From NCBI RefSeq assembly GCF_004310335.1, contig NZ_SIRS01000003.1, positions 558,001-622,000 of the forward strand: 64,000 nucleotides of DNA. The letters run 5' to 3'. The notes beneath the pieces were generated by a model. That model was given only the letters and a program-made list of their open reading frames with translations, ran no database searches and was not told the origin of the DNA. The stretch comes from Hyunsoonleella pacifica. GTDB taxonomy: Bacteria; Bacteroidota; Bacteroidia; Flavobacteriales; Flavobacteriaceae. Made by a program: the position numbers and the translations under genes. Below, piece by piece: positions 1-9,099 of this stretch (the first letter of the stretch is position 1; every line of letters begins with the position of its first letter).

Positions 1-2895
1 GTTACCGCTGATTTACAAAACAGTAGAAGTAACCTTGTTGATGCATATAAGAAAAGTGAGCTTCAAGAAGCAGTTGGTTTAGGAGTTTACGCATTAAGTT
101 CTGTTATCGTTGATAAGGCAGAACCAAGTGAAGCCTTAAAATCAAATATTGTTTGGTCTACAGGTTTAGAGAATCCAACATATTTACTATCATCATTACA
201 ATTAGATAATTTTAGAAAAGGAAAAACACTTTCCCAAGAGATGGATGTGAAGGCTGAAAAAGGAGCCTATTTTGCATGTACAGAAATTGAATTATTAGCA
301 GGACAATCCAAAAACTGGATGTTTATAGCTAATGTAAACCAATCTATTTCTGATGTGATTAAAATCTCTGAAATCATTAAAAATGAATCAGATTTAAAAG
401 AGTTAGTTCAAAAAAATATTGATTTAGGAACAAAGAACTTAATTGGTTTAACAGCTAGTTCTGATGGGTTGCAGCAAACTGATGACCCATTGATAAGTAT
501 GAGGCATTTCTCAAATACCCTGTTCAACATTATGCGTGGTGGTATTTTTGACGATGGATATACTATTGAAAAATCAGATTTTTCAAAATATATAGCTAAT
601 GCCAACAAGGACGTTTTCAAAGAAAAAGAATCACTATTAACTAGCTTAAGCGATATATTTTCTTTAGATGAAATTCTAAATATTGCAGAGCATGATAGCA
701 ATAAAGATTTTCAACGTTTATGTTTTGAATACTTACCCTTAAAGTTTAGTAGAAGACATGGTGATCCGAGTAGACCTTGGAACAAATTTTCCATAAATAC
801 AAGAAATGAAATAGATGGTTCCAAAGTTTTAGATTATGAAGGAAACTGGCGAGATATTTTCCAAAATTGGGAAGCATTAGCACATTCATACCCCAATTAC
901 ATAGAAGGTATGATTCATAAGTTTTTAAATGCAACAACTTTTGAAGGGTATAATCCTTACCGTGTAACGAAAGGAGGTTTTGATTGGGAGGTAATCGAAG
1001 AGCACGACCCTTGGTCATACATAGGTTATTGGGGAGATCATCAAATTATATATTTATTAAAATTCTTAGAGTTTATTGAGGATTATTTTCCAGGACGATT
1101 AGAGAAGCGTTTTAACCAAGATGTATTTGTATATGCTAACGTACCTTACATTATAAAAAGCTATCAAGACACTTTAAAAAACTCAAAAGACACAATTGAT
1201 TTCGATCATAAATTAGACCAAACCATTCACAAGCGAAGAGATGTTTTGGGAGCTGATGGTGCTCTATTATTAGATAAAGATTCAAATATTTATAGAGTTA
1301 ACTTTATAGAGAAAATACTAGCAACAGTACTTTCCAAAATTTCAAATTTTATTCCAGAAGGCGGTATTTGGTTAAATACACAACGTCCTGAATGGAATGA
1401 TGCTAATAACGCATTAGTAGGTAATGGCGTGTCAATGGTAACGTTGTATTACATCTACAGATTCTTAAATTTCTTTGAAGGTATTGTTTTAAAGGCAGAA
1501 ACTAAGTCTGTAAAAGTTTCCGAAGAATTAATTCTTTTCTTTAATAAAGTAACCGAAACACTTCAAAATAATGCAAATATTTTATCAGGAACTATTTCAG
1601 ACAGAGATCGTAAAACAGTACTTGATGGACTAGGCAAAGCAGGAAGTAATTATAGAGCAACAATTTATAAAAATGGATTTACCAGTGCTAAAACAGAATT
1701 AAGCTTTGCAGAAATATCCAGTTTTATTGAAGTTACAAAATCTTATTTAGAACATAGTATTGATGCCAATAAGCGTGAAGATAACATGTACCATGCTTAT
1801 AATTTGATGACAGTTGAGAATAACGAAGGCGTATCTATTTCTTATCTATCTGAAATGCTTGAAGGACAAGTAGCAGCTTTAAGTTCTGGTTACCTCTCCC
1901 CTATCCAAGCACTTAATTTATTAGACGGATTAAAGGCTAGTGCATTGTTTAGAGAAGATCAATATAGCTATATTTTGTATCCAGATAAAACATTGCCAAG
2001 ATTTGATAAAAAAAACAATATACCTGCACATAAAGTTGCGCAATCTACACTATTAAAACAGTTGGTAGCCGATGGTAACAAACAAGTTATTGAGCAAGAT
2101 GCTCGTGGAGACTACCATTTTAATGGTAATTTTAATAATGCCAATAGCCTAGTATCTGCTTTAAAGAGTCTAGATGAAAAATATCAACCGTTGGTTGAAA
2201 ACGATAAAGAAGCACTACTACAAATCTTCGAAGATATTTTTGATCACAAATCATTTACAGGCCGTTCCGGCACATTTTTCGGTTATGAAGGTTTAGGTTC
2301 TATTTATTGGCATATGGTTTCTAAGTTATTACTAGCAGTTCAAGAAAACTGTTGGATGGCGATTAATAATGGAGAAGATCAAAAAATAATAGGACGATTA
2401 TTAGATCATTATTATGAAATAAATGCAGGAATAGGTGTTCACAAATCACCAGAATTATATGGTGCATTTCCAACAGACCCGTATTCTCATACGCCAGCAA
2501 CAAAAGGAGCACAACAACCAGGAATGACAGGTCAGGTTAAAGAAGACATATTAAGTCGATTTGGTGAACTTGGTGTTTTTGTAGAGGATGGAAAAATTAC
2601 GTTTAAACCCCACTTATTGCAAGTCAAAGAATTTTTAAAATTACCATCAGTATTCAGTTTTTCAAATACTAAAAGTAAGCAGCAAGATATAGAAATGAAA
2701 GAAGATACGCTTGGTTTTACGTATTGCCAAGTACCAGTTATTTACAAATTGTCTAGTAAAGAGCAAATACAGATACAGTTTAATAATAGTAGAGTTGTTG
2801 TTTTTGATAAACTACAACTAGACTGGGAAACCTCTAAATCTATTTTCGAGCGAAAAGGAGAGGTAAATCAAATAATTGTTTCAATAAAAAAATAG
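1..2895 (+). CDS. beta-glucan (oligo)phosphorylase-like protein, GH94/GH149/GH161 clan, 5'-truncated
   Basis: The reading frame is open from base 1, so the start lies outside the window; 964 codons are visible, ending in TAG. No signal peptide can be judged. Visible residues around 464-470 read PEWNDANN, which resembles the WND segment that carries the catalytic Asp (here D467) in GH94-type inverting phosphorylases. Near residues 841-844 a GMTG motif followed by a Gly-rich segment could form the phosphate site. Such enzymes cleave beta-glucosidic bonds with phosphate to give glucose-1-phosphate, normally in the cytoplasm. The neighbours (GH17, GH30, sugar symporters) favour beta-1,3-gluco-oligosaccharides as substrate, so a GH149 or GH161 assignment is more likely than cellobiose phosphorylase. 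The exact family is inferred, not proven. Confidence 0.65.
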   Translation, partial: VTADLQNSRSNLVDAYKKSELQEAVGLGVYALSSVIVDKAEPSEALKSNIVWSTGLENPTYLLSSLQLDNFRKGKTLSQEMDVKAEKGAYFACTEIELLAGQSKNWMFIANVNQSISDVIKISEIIKNESDLKELVQKNIDLGTKNLIGLTASSDGLQQTDDPLISMRHFSNTLFNIMRGGIFDDGYTIEKSDFSKYIANANKDVFKEKESLLTSLSDIFSLDEILNIAEHDSNKDFQRLCFEYLPLKFSRRHGDPSRPWNKFSINTRNEIDGSKVLDYEGNWRDIFQNWEALAHSYPNYIEGMIHKFLNATTFEGYNPYRVTKGGFDWEVIEEHDPWSYIGYWGDHQIIYLLKFLEFIEDYFPGRLEKRFNQDVFVYANVPYIIKSYQDTLKNSKDTIDFDHKLDQTIHKRRDVLGADGALLLDKDSNIYRVNFIEKILATVLSKISNFIPEGGIWLNTQRPEWNDANNALVGNGVSMVTLYYIYRFLNFFEGIVLKAETKSVKVSEELILFFNKVTETLQNNANILSGTISDRDRKTVLDGLGKAGSNYRATIYKNGFTSAKTELSFAEISSFIEVTKSYLEHSIDANKREDNMYHAYNLMTVENNEGVSISYLSEMLEGQVAALSSGYLSPIQALNLLDGLKASALFREDQYSYILYPDKTLPRFDKKNNIPAHKVAQSTLLKQLVADGNKQVIEQDARGDYHFNGNFNNANSLVSALKSLDEKYQPLVENDKEALLQIFEDIFDHKSFTGRSGTFFGYEGLGSIYWHMVSKLLLAVQENCWMAINNGEDQKIIGRLLDHYYEINAGIGVHKSPELYGAFPTDPYSHTPATKGAQQPGMTGQVKEDILSRFGELGVFVEDGKITFKPHLLQVKEFLKLPSVFSFSNTKSKQQDIEMKEDTLGFTYCQVPVIYKLSSKEQIQIQFNNSRVVVFDKLQLDWETSKSIFERKGEVNQIIVSIKK

Positions 2896-2904
2896 AGTAA
2901 CGTA

Positions 2905-4104
2905 TTGAAAGTTAATAAGAACATAACAGCAGCAGATATTCTAGGAAACCCTAAGTATTTAGCCATATCCTATGGAGGCTATCGTCATAAAACTAGGGAT
3001 ATTCAACCCACCCTTGAAGAGCTTAAGGACGATATGAAACTATTGTTTGCTATGGGTATAAGAGTTTTAAGGACATACAATGTGCAGTTGCAGCAGGTAC
3101 CAAACTTGTTACGGGCCATAACCGAATTGAAAAAGGAGAATAGCACTTTTGAGATGTATGTCATGTTAGGTGCTTGGATAGATTGTGCCAATGCTTGGAC
3201 AGATAAAATACCCAATCATGAGGTAGAGAGTCAACAAAATGCAGGAGAAATTAAACGAGCTGTGGCTTTGGCGCAACAATATCCAGATATAGTAAAAATT
3301 ATCGCAGTAGGAAATGAAGCCATGGTACATTGGGCAACAAGTTATTTTGTTCGTCCTAACGTAATTTTAAAATGGGTAAACCATTTACAGGAACTAAAGT
3401 TAAAAGGCGAATTACCTAATGATTTATGGGTTACAAGTTCTGATGATTTTTCGTCCTGGGGCGGTGGAGATCCGGTGTATCATACAGAAGATTTAAACAA
3501 TCTAATCAGAGCTGTAGATTATGTTTCTATGCACACCTACCCTATGCATAACTCTCATTATAATCCTGCCTTCTGGTTAGTGCCAGAAGAAGAAGTACAG
3601 TTATCTGATAAGGAAAAAATAGAATCAGCAATGCAACGTGCTTTATCATTTTCTCAAAAGCAATACGATGCAGTAGTTAACTATATGCGAAGTTTAGGTA
3701 TTAATAAGCCAGTACACATAGGCGAAACAGGTTGGGCAACCTTATCTAACGATTACTATGGGAAAAATGGCTCTAGGGCTACAGATGAATATAAATCAGG
3801 GAGATACTATGATTTAATGCGAAAATGGACCAATAAAGAAGAAATATCCTGTTTTTACTTTGAGGCTTTTGATGAGCCTTGGAAAGACGTAACTAATGAG
3901 CAAGGTTCTGAAAATTATTTTGGACTATTTACAGTAGGCGGAAAAGCAAAATATGCTATATGGCATTTAGTGGATAAGGGTGTTTTTGACGGATTAACCA
4001 GAGATGGAAATCCAATTACTAAGACGTATAACGGTAAAAAAGAAGCATTACTTAATGACGTTCTTGTGCCACCTCGTAGAGAGGAACTCACTTTAAATTA
4101 TTGA
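2905..4104 (+). CDS. GH17 family beta-1,3-glucanase, long type, no signal peptide
   Basis: This is a 399-residue (beta/alpha)8 glycosidase of family GH17. The acid/base is E138 in VGNEAM and the nucleophile is E274 in HIGETGW; a CFYFEAFDEPWK segment closes the barrel. GH17 enzymes cleave beta-1,3-glucan chains. The start is TTG at 2905. It is the only usable codon between the upstream in-frame TAG (2893) and the conserved ITAADILG segment shared with the next gene. There is no signal peptide, so the enzyme is predicted to be cytoplasmic, unlike its lipoprotein paralogue at 4107. It lies 9 bases after the phosphorylase and is almost certainly in the same operon. Confidence 0.88.
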   Translation: MKVNKNITAADILGNPKYLAISYGGYRHKTRDIQPTLEELKDDMKLLFAMGIRVLRTYNVQLQQVPNLLRAITELKKENSTFEMYVMLGAWIDCANAWTDKIPNHEVESQQNAGEIKRAVALAQQYPDIVKIIAVGNEAMVHWATSYFVRPNVILKWVNHLQELKLKGELPNDLWVTSSDDFSSWGGGDPVYHTEDLNNLIRAVDYVSMHTYPMHNSHYNPAFWLVPEEEVQLSDKEKIESAMQRALSFSQKQYDAVVNYMRSLGINKPVHIGETGWATLSNDYYGKNGSRATDEYKSGRYYDLMRKWTNKEEISCFYFEAFDEPWKDVTNEQGSENYFGLFTVGGKAKYAIWHLVDKGVFDGLTRDGNPITKTYNGKKEALLNDVLVPPRREELTLNY

Positions 4105-4106
4105 TT

Positions 4107-5393
4107 ATGAAAAACTATGTGTTAATACTTTTAGCTTGTTTTATCTGGTCTTGTGGTAATGATAAAAAGAAAGACATAACTCCAATAATAGAAAATAACC
4201 AATTGACAGCTAAAGATATTTTAGGAAATAAAGAATATTTGGCCATGTCTTATGGCGGTTACAGATATGCCGATCATAACATTGAGCCAACACTAAAAGA
4301 GCTTAAAGAGGATATGTATCTCTTGCATGCCTTGGGTATTAGAATGGTTAGAACTTATAAAGTACACAAGCCTCAAGCAGAAAATCTTTTAAAAGCAATT
4401 ACCGAGATAAAACAAGAAAACTCAAGTTTTGAAATGTATGTCATGCTGGGAGCTTGGATTGATTGTAAAAATGCTTGGACGGATAAAGCCCCAATACATA
4501 ATGAAGAAAGTGAAGACAATAAACCACAAATGGAAAAGGCAGTAGCATTGGCAAACCAATATCCAGATATTGTAAAAGTGATTGCTGTAGGAAATGAGGC
4601 AATGGTAAAATGGGCTGCATCCTATTATGTAGAACCTTGGGTAATTTTAAAATGGGTTAATTACCTCCAAGATTTAAAGAAAAATGGAACCTTATCTAAA
4701 GACCTATGGGTAACAAGTTCAGACAATTTTGCCTCTTGGGGTGGCGGTGGTAATGAGTACCATGTAGAAGATTTAAATCAATTAATAAAAGCTGTAGACT
4801 TTCTTTCTGTACACACCTACCCTATGCATGACACACACTATCAACCAGAGTTTTGGTTAAATCAAGAAGGTTTGGAAGACAAAACGGATATAGAAAAAAT
4901 AGAAATCTCTATGCTAAGAGCCAAATCCTATGCTATAATGCAAACTGATAATGTAAAGAAGTATATGGAAAGCATTGGCGTAAATAAGCCTATTCATATT
5001 GGCGAAACAGGTTGGGCTAGTTTTTCTTCAGGGCATTATGGTACCACGGGCTCAAAAGCTTGTGACGAATATAAAGAAGCCTTGTACTATAAGCATATGA
5101 GAGATTGGACTAATGAAGCAGGAATGTCTTGTTTTTATTTTGAAGGCTTTGATGAGCCTTGGAAAGGAGGCAACAATCCCGGAAACTCAGAAAAACATTT
5201 TGGGTTATTCACTGTTGATGGAAAAGCGAAACACGTGCTTTGGGATGCCGTAGACAAAGGTATATTTAAAGGACTTACAAGAAACGGTAACCCTATTACT
5301 AAAACATACAATGGGGATAATGAGGCATTAATGCAGGATGTAGAAGTGCCACCCACTGCAGAAGAATGGCATGCTAGCCAAAACAAACACTAG
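4107..5393 (+). CDS. GH17 family beta-1,3-glucanase, long type, lipoprotein
   Basis: This 428-residue enzyme is a close paralogue of the preceding gene. The acid/base is E164 (VGNEAM) and the nucleophile E300 (HIGETGW). The N-terminus is a hydrophobic signal ending in FIWSC (Cys16) followed by GNDKKK, so it is a predicted lipoprotein of the cell envelope. I chose ATG 4107 over the in-frame TTG at 4101 because it gives a standard signal peptide and sits two bases after the upstream stop. Together with its signal-less twin it suggests the same type of bond is cut in two compartments. It probably acts on laminarin or laminari-oligosaccharides. Confidence 0.9.
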   Translation: MKNYVLILLACFIWSCGNDKKKDITPIIENNQLTAKDILGNKEYLAMSYGGYRYADHNIEPTLKELKEDMYLLHALGIRMVRTYKVHKPQAENLLKAITEIKQENSSFEMYVMLGAWIDCKNAWTDKAPIHNEESEDNKPQMEKAVALANQYPDIVKVIAVGNEAMVKWAASYYVEPWVILKWVNYLQDLKKNGTLSKDLWVTSSDNFASWGGGGNEYHVEDLNQLIKAVDFLSVHTYPMHDTHYQPEFWLNQEGLEDKTDIEKIEISMLRAKSYAIMQTDNVKKYMESIGVNKPIHIGETGWASFSSGHYGTTGSKACDEYKEALYYKHMRDWTNEAGMSCFYFEGFDEPWKGGNNPGNSEKHFGLFTVDGKAKHVLWDAVDKGIFKGLTRNGNPITKTYNGDNEALMQDVEVPPTAEEWHASQNKH

Positions 5394-5408
5394 ACCTAAT
5401 AAATTAAA

Positions 5409-6902
5409 ATGACAGGATTTAAAAACATAATACTTTTAATCTTAAGTGTAATTATCATGGGATGTAGTAATCAAGGTAAAACCCTTGCTGTGGAGGTTTT
5501 TGAAACTTCTGCTGCTGGTAATAAACTAACAAAAATTACAGCATTTAAAAATCCAAAGGATAAAGTATCTATTACTTTAAATCCAGATCAAACCCTACAA
5601 ACTATAACAGGTTTTGGAGGTGCGTTTACAGAGTCATCTGCATACCTCTTAAATCAATTAAGCAAACAAAACCGAAAGAAAATTATAGATGGGTATTTCA
5701 GCAAAGAAGGGGCACACTATTCTTTAACGAGAACTCATATGAATTCCTGTGATTTTTCTTTAGGACAATACTCTTATACACCAGTAGAAGGCGATAAAAC
5801 CCTTAAGTATTTTACTATTGAAGAAGATAAAGATGATTTAATCCCATTTATAAAAGATGCTATGGCAGCATCAACAGATGGATTTAAAATTTTTGGTTCT
5901 CCTTGGACTGCAGCACCTTGGATGAAAGACAACAACAAATGGGTAGGAGGAAAATTACTCCCAGAATATTATGATACCTGGGCATTATTTTTTTCAAAAT
6001 ATGTAGATGCCTATAAAGCTGAAGGTATAGATATTTGGGGTTTTACAGTTGAAAACGAACCATTAGGAAATGGTAATAACTGGGAAAGTATGCACTATAC
6101 GCCCGATGAGATGACCAATTTTGTTCAGAACTATTTAGGGCCAAAATTGGAAGCAGATGGTAAAGGTCATTTAAAAATATTAGGATATGACCAAAACAGA
6201 GAGCATTTAAAAGAATGGATAGATTCTCAATTTAAAAATAGCGACACTTCTAAGTATTTTGATGGAACTGCCATTCATTGGTACGCTAGTACTTTTGAGG
6301 TTTTTCCAGAAGAACTACAATACGCTCACGATAAGGCACCAGAAAAACTCTTAATTCAATCTGAAGCATGTATTGATGCAGAAGTTCCTGTATGGAAAGA
6401 CGATGCATGGTATTGGAAAAAAGAAGCCACCGATTGGGGTTGGGATTGGGCTCCAGAAAAAGATAAACACTTACACCCTAAATATGCGCCAGTTACTCGT
6501 TATGCCAGAGATATTATTGGTTGTTTAAATAATTGGGTTGATGGATGGGTAGATTGGAATATGGTACTTGATACTAAAGGTGGCCCAAATTGGTTTAAAA
6601 ATTGGTGCATTGCCCCTGTAATTGTTAATCCTGAAACCGATGAAGTGTACTTCACTCCTATTTACCATACCATGGCACATTTCAGTAAATATATAAGACC
6701 AGAAGCTAAAGTTATTGGCTTAGAAAACCCAGATAGTAAATTAATGGCAACTGCAGCGATAAACCCAGATGAATCTATTGTAGTCGTTCTTTTCAATGAA
6801 TTTAAAACCCCAAAAACTATAAACCTATCCTTAAATAAAAAACATGTAGAATTTTCAATAGATGCGCAAGCAATTCAAACTATTGTAATCCCAAAAATAT
6901 AA
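5409..6902 (+). CDS. GH30 family glucanase lipoprotein (probable exo-beta-1,6-glucosidase)
   Basis: This 497-residue protein is a GH30 clan-A barrel with a C-terminal beta domain. The acid/base is E217 in FTVENEP and the nucleophile is E319 in LIQSEACID. The signal peptide ends in IIMGC (Cys19), so it is a lipoprotein. GH30 enzymes encoded beside GH17 in marine Flavobacteria remove the beta-1,6-linked glucose branches of laminarin, which gives GH17 access to the beta-1,3 backbone; I infer the same role here from context. A gap of 15 bases from the previous gene indicates one transcript. Glucosylceramidase activity, another GH30 activity, is less likely in this locus. Confidence 0.88.
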   Translation: MTGFKNIILLILSVIIMGCSNQGKTLAVEVFETSAAGNKLTKITAFKNPKDKVSITLNPDQTLQTITGFGGAFTESSAYLLNQLSKQNRKKIIDGYFSKEGAHYSLTRTHMNSCDFSLGQYSYTPVEGDKTLKYFTIEEDKDDLIPFIKDAMAASTDGFKIFGSPWTAAPWMKDNNKWVGGKLLPEYYDTWALFFSKYVDAYKAEGIDIWGFTVENEPLGNGNNWESMHYTPDEMTNFVQNYLGPKLEADGKGHLKILGYDQNREHLKEWIDSQFKNSDTSKYFDGTAIHWYASTFEVFPEELQYAHDKAPEKLLIQSEACIDAEVPVWKDDAWYWKKEATDWGWDWAPEKDKHLHPKYAPVTRYARDIIGCLNNWVDGWVDWNMVLDTKGGPNWFKNWCIAPVIVNPETDEVYFTPIYHTMAHFSKYIRPEAKVIGLENPDSKLMATAAINPDESIVVVLFNEFKTPKTINLSLNKKHVEFSIDAQAIQTIVIPKI

Positions 6903-6935
6903 TTGCAACCTACCAACTAACTAAAAAATAACATT

Positions 6936-8366
6936 ATGCCGAATGTAAAAACAATTTCAACAAACAAAGTGCCAATTGGACAAAAAGTAGCTTTTGGAGC
7001 AGGTCATTTGGTTTTAAACCTACTCCCAGGAGCTTTAGGTGTATTTATGTTTTTTCTGCTTACAGTCTTTGGAATGGATCCTTTACAGGCTGGAATTTTG
7101 GGAGGATTACCTCGAATTTTTGATGCTATTACCGATCCTATAATGGGCTTTATATCTGATAATACAAGTTCCAAATATGGACGTAGAAGACCTTATATTT
7201 TCGTTGGAGCTATTTTAAGCGCTATATTTTTCGTTTTGCTTTGGCAAATGGATGAGAATAACTCTGCAACGTTCAATTTTTGGTACTTTTTAATAATGTC
7301 TTTAGTTTTTTTAATAGGCAATACCATGTTTGCAACACCATTAGTAGGGCTTGGTTTTGAAATGACTACTGATTATAACGAAAGAACACGTTTAATGGCG
7401 TTCTCTCAAACGGTTGGTTTAATTGCTTGGGTTATTGTGCCATGGTTTTGGCCAATGATACCGAATGAAAACCTCTTCGAAAGCCAAGCAATTGGTATTA
7501 GAACATTAGCATTATATGTAGGTTTAGGCTGTTTGCTTTTAGGAATATTACCTGCCATATTTTGTCGAGGTATTGACGCTGCAAATATGGGTGATAGAAA
7601 GAAACTTACACTTAAGACCATATTTAGTAATTTAAAAGACCTAGTGTCAAGTATAGGCGAGGCCGTAAAAAACAAACCTTTTATGAAATTGTGTGGCGCA
7701 ACATTTTTGGTATTTAATGGATTTCAAATTGTAGCCTCATTTAGTTTTTTCATTATTGTATTTTACTTGTTTAATGGCGACTACGGTGCAACAGGAACTT
7801 GGCCAGCATGGTTTAGTTCAATAAGTGCTTTAGTATCTGCTTTATTTGTTATTCCAATTGTATCACTAATGGCTAATAAATGGGGTAAGAAAAACGCCTT
7901 TATTATTTCAACAGCAATTTCAATTGTTGGTTATATCCTTAAATGGTGGACGTTTACACCAGATAATCCTTGGTTAATGTTTATTCCTATACCATTGATG
8001 TCATTTGGACTTGGAAGCTTATTTACACTCATGATGAGTATGACTGCTGATGTTTGTGATTTGGATGAATTAGTAAATGGTATGCCTCGTAAAGAAGGAA
8101 CTTTTGGCGCATTGTATTGGTGGGTTGTAAAATTAGGACAAGGGTTAGCCCTAGTTTTTGGAGGTCTAGTGTTACAGCTTATTGGATTTGATGGCGGATT
8201 AGCTACACAATCAGAAGAAACCCTAGTAAACCTTAGAATTGCTGATATTGTTTTTCCTGTTGTCACAGCAGGTTTAGCAATTTGGGCAATGTGGAAATAT
8301 AGCCTTTCTGAAGATAGAGCAAAAGAAATTAAGGAGCAATTAGAAGAAAGAAGAGGTGTGCTATAA
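6936..8366 (+). CDS. GPH-family sugar:cation symporter (MFS superfamily)
   Basis: This 476-residue protein has about 12 hydrophobic segments. It carries the glycoside-pentoside-hexuronide symporter signature DAITDPIMGFISDNT followed by GRRRPY at about residues 62-86, and a second conserved stretch MSMTADVCDLDE in the second half. Proteins of this family import mono- or oligosaccharides with Na+ or H+ across the inner membrane. Its place between GH30 and GH17 genes suggests uptake of glucose, gentiobiose or laminari-oligosaccharides. It is a paralogue of the symporter at 10053. A 19-bp palindrome overlaps its stop codon. Confidence 0.9.
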   Translation: MPNVKTISTNKVPIGQKVAFGAGHLVLNLLPGALGVFMFFLLTVFGMDPLQAGILGGLPRIFDAITDPIMGFISDNTSSKYGRRRPYIFVGAILSAIFFVLLWQMDENNSATFNFWYFLIMSLVFLIGNTMFATPLVGLGFEMTTDYNERTRLMAFSQTVGLIAWVIVPWFWPMIPNENLFESQAIGIRTLALYVGLGCLLLGILPAIFCRGIDAANMGDRKKLTLKTIFSNLKDLVSSIGEAVKNKPFMKLCGATFLVFNGFQIVASFSFFIIVFYLFNGDYGATGTWPAWFSSISALVSALFVIPIVSLMANKWGKKNAFIISTAISIVGYILKWWTFTPDNPWLMFIPIPLMSFGLGSLFTLMMSMTADVCDLDELVNGMPRKEGTFGALYWWVVKLGQGLALVFGGLVLQLIGFDGGLATQSEETLVNLRIADIVFPVVTAGLAIWAMWKYSLSEDRAKEIKEQLEERRGVL

Positions 8367-8382
8367 CAATGTTACATTGTTA
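8364..8382. repeat. 19-bp perfect palindrome at the end of the first symporter gene
   Basis: The sequence TAACAATGTTACATTGTTA is a perfect inverted repeat of two 9-bp arms around a single central T. It begins with the stop codon of the symporter gene. There is no following T-tract, so it does not look like an intrinsic terminator. It could be an operator for a dimeric regulator or an mRNA-stabilizing hairpin. Confidence 0.5.
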
Positions 8383-8414
8383 GTTTAGATGTATATAACT
8401 AAAAAAATAATAGA

Positions 8415-9032
8415 ATGTCAACCAAATTAATAATACTAATAATAGGGGTTTTGTTTATCATTATTGCCCTTCTCACTGTTAAAAAATCTAGTTCAAGTAA
8501 ACTAGGAATACCTTTAGGAATCCTAGGTGTGTTAATGATGATATATGGCAGCTACTCGTCAGATTTTGTTAATTATAACACTCAAGTTGAACAGATTTCA
8601 ACTGGAAACAAATTAAAAATTAGTGGACCAGTCAATGCTGTTAAAGTTGTTTCTCCGGTGGATAAAGATTCTGTTGATTGTAGAATTTTAACAATGGGAA
8701 TATATCCAGAGTCTAACAAAAATGATATATGGGTTTTAATTCGTCCAACAGACGATCGTTATTATCCACAATCAGATCATACCAATACCTCATACAAAAG
8801 AGATGGAGAGTGGCAAGTTGTTACACGTTTTGGTGGAGATTTGGGAGAAGCTTATGATCTTATAATATATGAAGCGGACTCCACAGCAACATCATTCTTT
8901 AGTGAAACTATAGTAAAATGGAAAGAGGCAGATGATTATCCAGGGTTAAAACTTGAAGAATTGCCATCAGGCGCTAAAGAAGTAGACAGAATTAAAATAT
9001 ATACAAAGAAAAACTGTAGAGGGGTGTTTTAG
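8415..9032 (+). CDS. two-TM membrane protein of unknown function in the glucan locus
   Basis: I do not recognise this 205-residue protein. Two hydrophobic helices at about residues 4-22 and 30-47 form a hairpin. They are followed by a roughly 155-residue soluble domain rich in beta-strand-like alternation, with several Tyr, Trp and Asp residues (IWVLIRPTDDRYYPQ; DLIIYEAD). The soluble part probably faces the periplasm or the cytoplasm next to the symporters; the sequence does not settle which. It lies between the symporter and a short GH17 gene in the same direction with short gaps, so co-transcription is likely. A helper or sensor role in glucan uptake is possible but only inferred. Confidence 0.75.
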   Translation: MSTKLIILIIGVLFIIIALLTVKKSSSSKLGIPLGILGVLMMIYGSYSSDFVNYNTQVEQISTGNKLKISGPVNAVKVVSPVDKDSVDCRILTMGIYPESNKNDIWVLIRPTDDRYYPQSDHTNTSYKRDGEWQVVTRFGGDLGEAYDLIIYEADSTATSFFSETIVKWKEADDYPGLKLEELPSGAKEVDRIKIYTKKNCRGVF

Positions 9033-9099
9033 ATACAAACTAACACATCTAAAAAATATTAAATAGGTAAAACAGAATTAAAAAAATTAAAATACTAAA

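Noticed and set aside
2893-2907. Possible read-through or split gene, since the phosphorylase and the first GH17 gene are in the same frame separated by one TAG
   Set aside because: The two proteins are complete, unrelated families, and GH17 has a plausible TTG start two codons after a short spacer; nothing suggests a broken fusion.
8762-8770. TTATCCACA, a perfect DnaA-box sequence
   Set aside because: It is a single copy inside a coding region with no cluster of further boxes or AT-rich unwinding element, so it does not mark an origin.
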